DNA from: Leishmania mexicana MHOM/GT/2001/U1103
Taxonomy: Eukaryota; Euglenozoa; Kinetoplastea; Trypanosomatida; Trypanosomatidae
NCBI RefSeq assembly: GCF_000234665.1
Contig: NC_018330.1
Span: 741,274 to 805,273 of the forward strand
Direction of reading: 5' to 3'
Length of the DNA stretch: 64,000 bases
The notes under the pieces are model-generated. The model saw nothing but the letters and a program-made list of their open reading frames with translations. It did no database searches and was not told the origin of the DNA. This document shows, piece by piece, positions 61,257 to 64,000 of the stretch. The position numbers were made by a program, and so were the translations under genes. Each line of letters opens with the position of its first letter. The stretch's first letter is position 1.

Positions 61257-61332
61257 CCACCGTGATCGCCCCAGGCGCGCATACCACGACACACGGAGAG
61301 CGAGAGCAAAGGGCGGAGGGGGCCTGCTTGCC

Positions 61333-61500
61333 GTGGTCAGCAGTTCGCGGAAACCAACCACCGCCTCAGCAGCAAAGCGAGCTACAAAGGTAGCAGCCCA
61401 AGACGGGGAAGGGGGTGACTTCAGTGCCGCATACTTTCCGGTCCTGATTTTGGCCGGCATTCTCCTCCTCCTCCTCCCAATCACCCAAGCACGTCCCTAG
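61333..61500 (+). CDS. Possible tail-anchored micro-protein, 55 residues, no ATG (GTG codon at start)
   Basis: The open frame ends with a Lys/Arg/Ala-rich hydrophilic segment, an acidic patch (QDGEGGDF) and a hydrophobic stretch, FPVLILAGILLLLLPI, that would span a membrane, followed by only six residues. This is the layout of a tail-anchored protein. The PVL at the start of the membrane segment recalls Sec61-beta/Sbh-type proteins, but the resemblance is weak. The frame runs back to 61105 without any ATG. I place the start at the GTG 61333 because it would give a compact product 77 bases after a good acceptor. It may be a real gene whose ATG is altered in this sequence, a non-AUG gene, or chance. 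Confidence 0.3.
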   Translation: MVSSSRKPTTASAAKRATKVAAQDGEGGDFSAAYFPVLILAGILLLLLPITQARP

Positions 61501-62388
61501 CCGACAGCCATCTCCTCTCTCTCTGTGTGGCTTGAGTGTGCACGTTGCGGTGCAACGTGTGTTGAATCGCCGGCCGTTCCGGCCTTGTGTTTTCTTTTTC
61601 TACCTTGTGCTTGCGTGCGGTGTGTGGGCAGCGTGTGTGTGTGTGTGCTGTAGTGTGTCCCTCGGCTCCATCATTTCGTTTCCCTTGCCTTCCCCCTCCC
61701 CCGTCACGTCACAGTGTTCTCTGGTGTGTTGTGTCTCCGCTCTCCGGTTCTTTGTGATTCACTCCCCTCCCCCATTCTGTGTGCCCGCCGTTGGTCGGAG
61801 GGCGCAAGCAGGGTGAAGCGGTGGTCGGAACACACGAAGGACGTCTGGCATCGCCACCTTGACGCGCCGTGTGTGTCCGAGTGTGTGTGTGTGTGACACG
61901 TAACACGAAAATAAAGTTTCCCTTCTTGTGTGTGTGTGTGGGGGAGAGAGAGGTGAGTGAGTGGGTGGGTGGGTGGGGGGCACGAGTAGTGGTGTTCGGT
62001 TTGTGCGTGCGTGCTGGTGCGCACGACCAGGCGATCACCGCGAGCTGTTCAAGTGTTGTGTGAGCCTCATTGTCTTTCCTTTTCGTTTGATTTCTTGTCG
62101 TTTTTTTAACGAAGGGAAAATCGCCCTCCCTCCTAAGCGTTGCGGCTGCTCCTGACATACATCGGTGGCCACACAGCAGTGAAGGCGCGTTTGCGTCCGT
62201 ATTTTGCTGGGTTCAAGGCTGTCGTTCCTTCTTGTTACTGTTTCCTCCGCCGCCCCTCCTGCGCCACCGCCGCCCCCCGACTTTTCCCCATACACTTGCG
62301 TACAGAGCAGCAGCAAGACGCGCACTTGTGCCCCCGGTCTTTCCTCCTCAGCTCCTTTATATCCAGGCAGTCCCCTTTCTTTCTCTGC

Positions 62389-62390
62389 AG
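62389..62390 (+). promoter_or_regulatory. Predicted spliced-leader trans-splice acceptor AG
   Basis: A compact pyrimidine tract at 62371-62386 ends in GCAG. It leaves a 5' UTR of 31 bases before the ATG at 62422. Confidence 0.6.
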
Positions 62391-62421
62391 GGGCGGCCGA
62401 AAGACCCCCGCCATTTGCGTC

Positions 62422-64000
62422 ATGTTCAACACGGATGCTGCGGACGCATTTTACCTGCGCCGTAGCAATACCTCCTGCCTCGACGTCTCTCCAGAGAGAC
62501 GCAGCTCTAGCTCCTCTCGTCAAGGCTTCCTGCGGCACCGCAGTGCTAGCCTCGGAGGGCCCGGTGACTCCTACGCTTATGTGTCCAATGACGCGGGCCA
62601 CCACACCTTGCACAGCAGCAAGATTTTAGCGTGGCCGCCTCAGCCTCAGAGCGGCTCTTGGCGTGCTTATACGCGTCTTGAAGGAGCCATAGAGCCCGGG
62701 ACGCCGTACAGCCCCATCAACCCTTACCCTCGCCCCTCGACGACAACAAACCCATCGTCCGCCACGGCAGCAGGTGGCGGGCTGCACTTACCAGCCGCGT
62801 ACCGTCGCGTAGGTGCGTCACTGTTCATCGCCGGTAGCGGTGCGTGGGAACGTGCAGACTATCTTCCCCGTTCATGTCGTGCGCCGTCAGCCGGGGGGCC
62901 GCCAGCATCCGTCGTTCACTCCAGCGACGCCTCCAGAGCTTCCGTGGTTACGTCTACCCGCTTTGCCGGCGGCGCAGGCGCTCACCTACTTCCCCAGCGC
63001 GTACATGTTGTCAACCGCAACGGCGTGAATGGCGCTCGCGCGTACGGGTCGATGGGGACGTCGATACTTTCTGTCGCGCGGGGTGTCCGAGCAGCTTCGG
63101 GCACGGGACCGACTGAGCGGCCCTCCAGCGCCCCTTCGGCGATGTCGGAGGCGACAAGCGGTCGGCGCGACAGTGCGTCTTCAGCTGCGTATACGACGAA
63201 CATCTGCGGCAGCAGGGGTGATGGGTTTGGAAGGCTTCTAGCCCCCTCTGCGTCGAAATCTCCACTCGCCTCCGACTCCCGCTCGCAGAGGGCGACGGAG
63301 CACGAGCTACGCACATCAGCCCCCGTCAACGTTTCAATTCATAAGCTAGCTTGCTACTCGTCAGAAGACCCGGCGATCGCCGGACGCAGCGCAGCCGCCA
63401 TCAACGGCAGCGGCGCAACGTCATGGACAGCGGGGCAACGGGCGCGGCCGTACTTGCCGCCGTCCTCATCAGCAATGCACAAGCGCATCGCGACGACGGC
63501 ATTGGAGCAGGACGATGTGGATTGTACCACAGTTTCCGCCATGCCAGCACACTCCACGAGGTGGTCCGCAGGCCCGCCATCGCCACCGGCGTCCGTGCGC
63601 TCAGTACCCACGGGCGCAAGCTCACTACTAGGCAAAAGGGAGTCAGCCCTCATCGCCAGGTCTCCAAAGAAGCCGCAGTCGTACGCGATCTCGCCGATAG
63701 TCACGGAGCAGGATCCGCGCAGCAGCGAGGTGGACGCTGCCGAGCACGACATCGATGAAGGCGCATCGACGTGGTGGACTGTCGACATCGTCATCAACTC
63801 TGCTCCGTGCCACGGCGACTCCGCCTACGAGGAGACCGCCGCGATGAAGGCAGTGGCGTTGTTGCGGTCGCCAGCCGACATGCGCACGCTCCGGTCGGTT
63901 CAGTGCCGGGCACCAGTGCTACCGGCCGATGCGTCAGCAGACGAGGCATGGGACATGACGCAGTCTCTCCTGCGCTGTATCGCGCTTGCATCCGTCGGCG
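62422..64000 (+). CDS. Hypothetical Ser/Ala-rich protein, 5' part of a gene running off the window
   Basis: Reading from the ATG at 62422 I found no stop codon in 526 codons to the window edge, so the gene is truncated at its 3' end by the window. A good acceptor lies 31 bases upstream. The visible part is rich in Ser, Ala, Arg and Pro and looks mostly disordered. Near the right edge (about residues 450-526) the sequence becomes more ordered: STWWTVDIVINSAP, an acidic helix-like stretch and AWDMTQSLLRCIALAS. This may be the beginning of a folded domain. I do not recognise it and cannot assign a function. Frames on the opposite strand here are shorter and lack comparable upstream signals. Confidence 0.75.
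   Translation, partial: MFNTDAADAFYLRRSNTSCLDVSPERRSSSSSRQGFLRHRSASLGGPGDSYAYVSNDAGHHTLHSSKILAWPPQPQSGSWRAYTRLEGAIEPGTPYSPINPYPRPSTTTNPSSATAAGGGLHLPAAYRRVGASLFIAGSGAWERADYLPRSCRAPSAGGPPASVVHSSDASRASVVTSTRFAGGAGAHLLPQRVHVVNRNGVNGARAYGSMGTSILSVARGVRAASGTGPTERPSSAPSAMSEATSGRRDSASSAAYTTNICGSRGDGFGRLLAPSASKSPLASDSRSQRATEHELRTSAPVNVSIHKLACYSSEDPAIAGRSAAAINGSGATSWTAGQRARPYLPPSSSAMHKRIATTALEQDDVDCTTVSAMPAHSTRWSAGPPSPPASVRSVPTGASSLLGKRESALIARSPKKPQSYAISPIVTEQDPRSSEVDAAEHDIDEGASTWWTVDIVINSAPCHGDSAYEETAAMKAVALLRSPADMRTLRSVQCRAPVLPADASADEAWDMTQSLLRCIALASVG

Larger units (their letters stand above)
60109..62421 (+). other. Intergenic/UTR region, 2.3 kb
   Basis: Mostly pyrimidine-rich UTR sequence. It includes a good splice-acceptor-like site at 61255-61256 followed by the ATG-less micro-ORF 61333-61500, GT runs near 61883 and 61929, and a GGGT-rich stretch near 61960-61980. 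No other gene is supported. Confidence 0.55.

Overview
The window looks like a piece of a trypanosomatid chromosome, most probably Leishmania or a close relative. Every credible gene is on the + strand, none shows an intron, coding DNA is GC-rich, and genes are separated by 0.6-4.6 kb of pyrimidine-rich, (CA)n/(GT)n-rich UTR. Long polypyrimidine tracts followed by AG lie just upstream of most start codons, as expected for spliced-leader trans-splicing. Degenerate ~0.55 kb elements resembling Leishmania SIDER retroposons lie in UTRs. This is what one directional polycistronic unit looks like. I saw no strand switch, tRNA, rRNA or CRISPR.

Layout, left to right: a Leishmania-type protein of unknown function (570-3257); a divergent protein kinase with an N-myristoylation/palmitoylation signal (6251-9499); a SUMO-specific C48/Ulp1 cysteine protease with all catalytic residues (10757-14803); a small myristoylatable protein (17867-18817) and its divergent paralogue (about 23289-24041), which has no ATG in the usual place; a PPP-family Ser/Thr phosphatase swollen by insertions (27242-30289); an apparently active CAMK-like kinase with a ~370-residue insertion in its activation segment (34704-40037); a giant 4117-residue STE-like pseudokinase (42317-54670); an RRM-like protein (55271-56041); a twin-CX9C mitochondrial-type protein (57064-57405); an FtsJ-fold methyltransferase with a degenerate catalytic tetrad (58423-60108); a possible tail-anchored micro-ORF without ATG (61333-61500); and a gene running off the right edge (62422-64000).

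The most dynamic part is 15-31 kb. Two copies of a 553-base SIDER-like block (15030-15582 and 22276-22828) look base-for-base identical, although such elements are normally degenerate. They are direct repeats 7246 bases apart around the first paralogue. A third, diverged copy lies between them at about 19141-19610. A separate 172-base near-identical block occurs at 20219-20390 and 31207-31378. A 100-N assembly gap is at 24897-24996.

Functionally the window is rich in signalling proteins: three kinase folds, a phosphatase and a deSUMOylase. Genes of one trypanosomatid transcription unit are not usually functionally linked, so I infer no pathway from adjacency. The best candidates for something undescribed are the paralogue family with its C-terminal PVGxDY/PPVPLGxM module and the identical SIDER-like blocks around it, the giant pseudokinase with two CxxC/His-rich segments, and the kinase with the huge activation-segment insertion.
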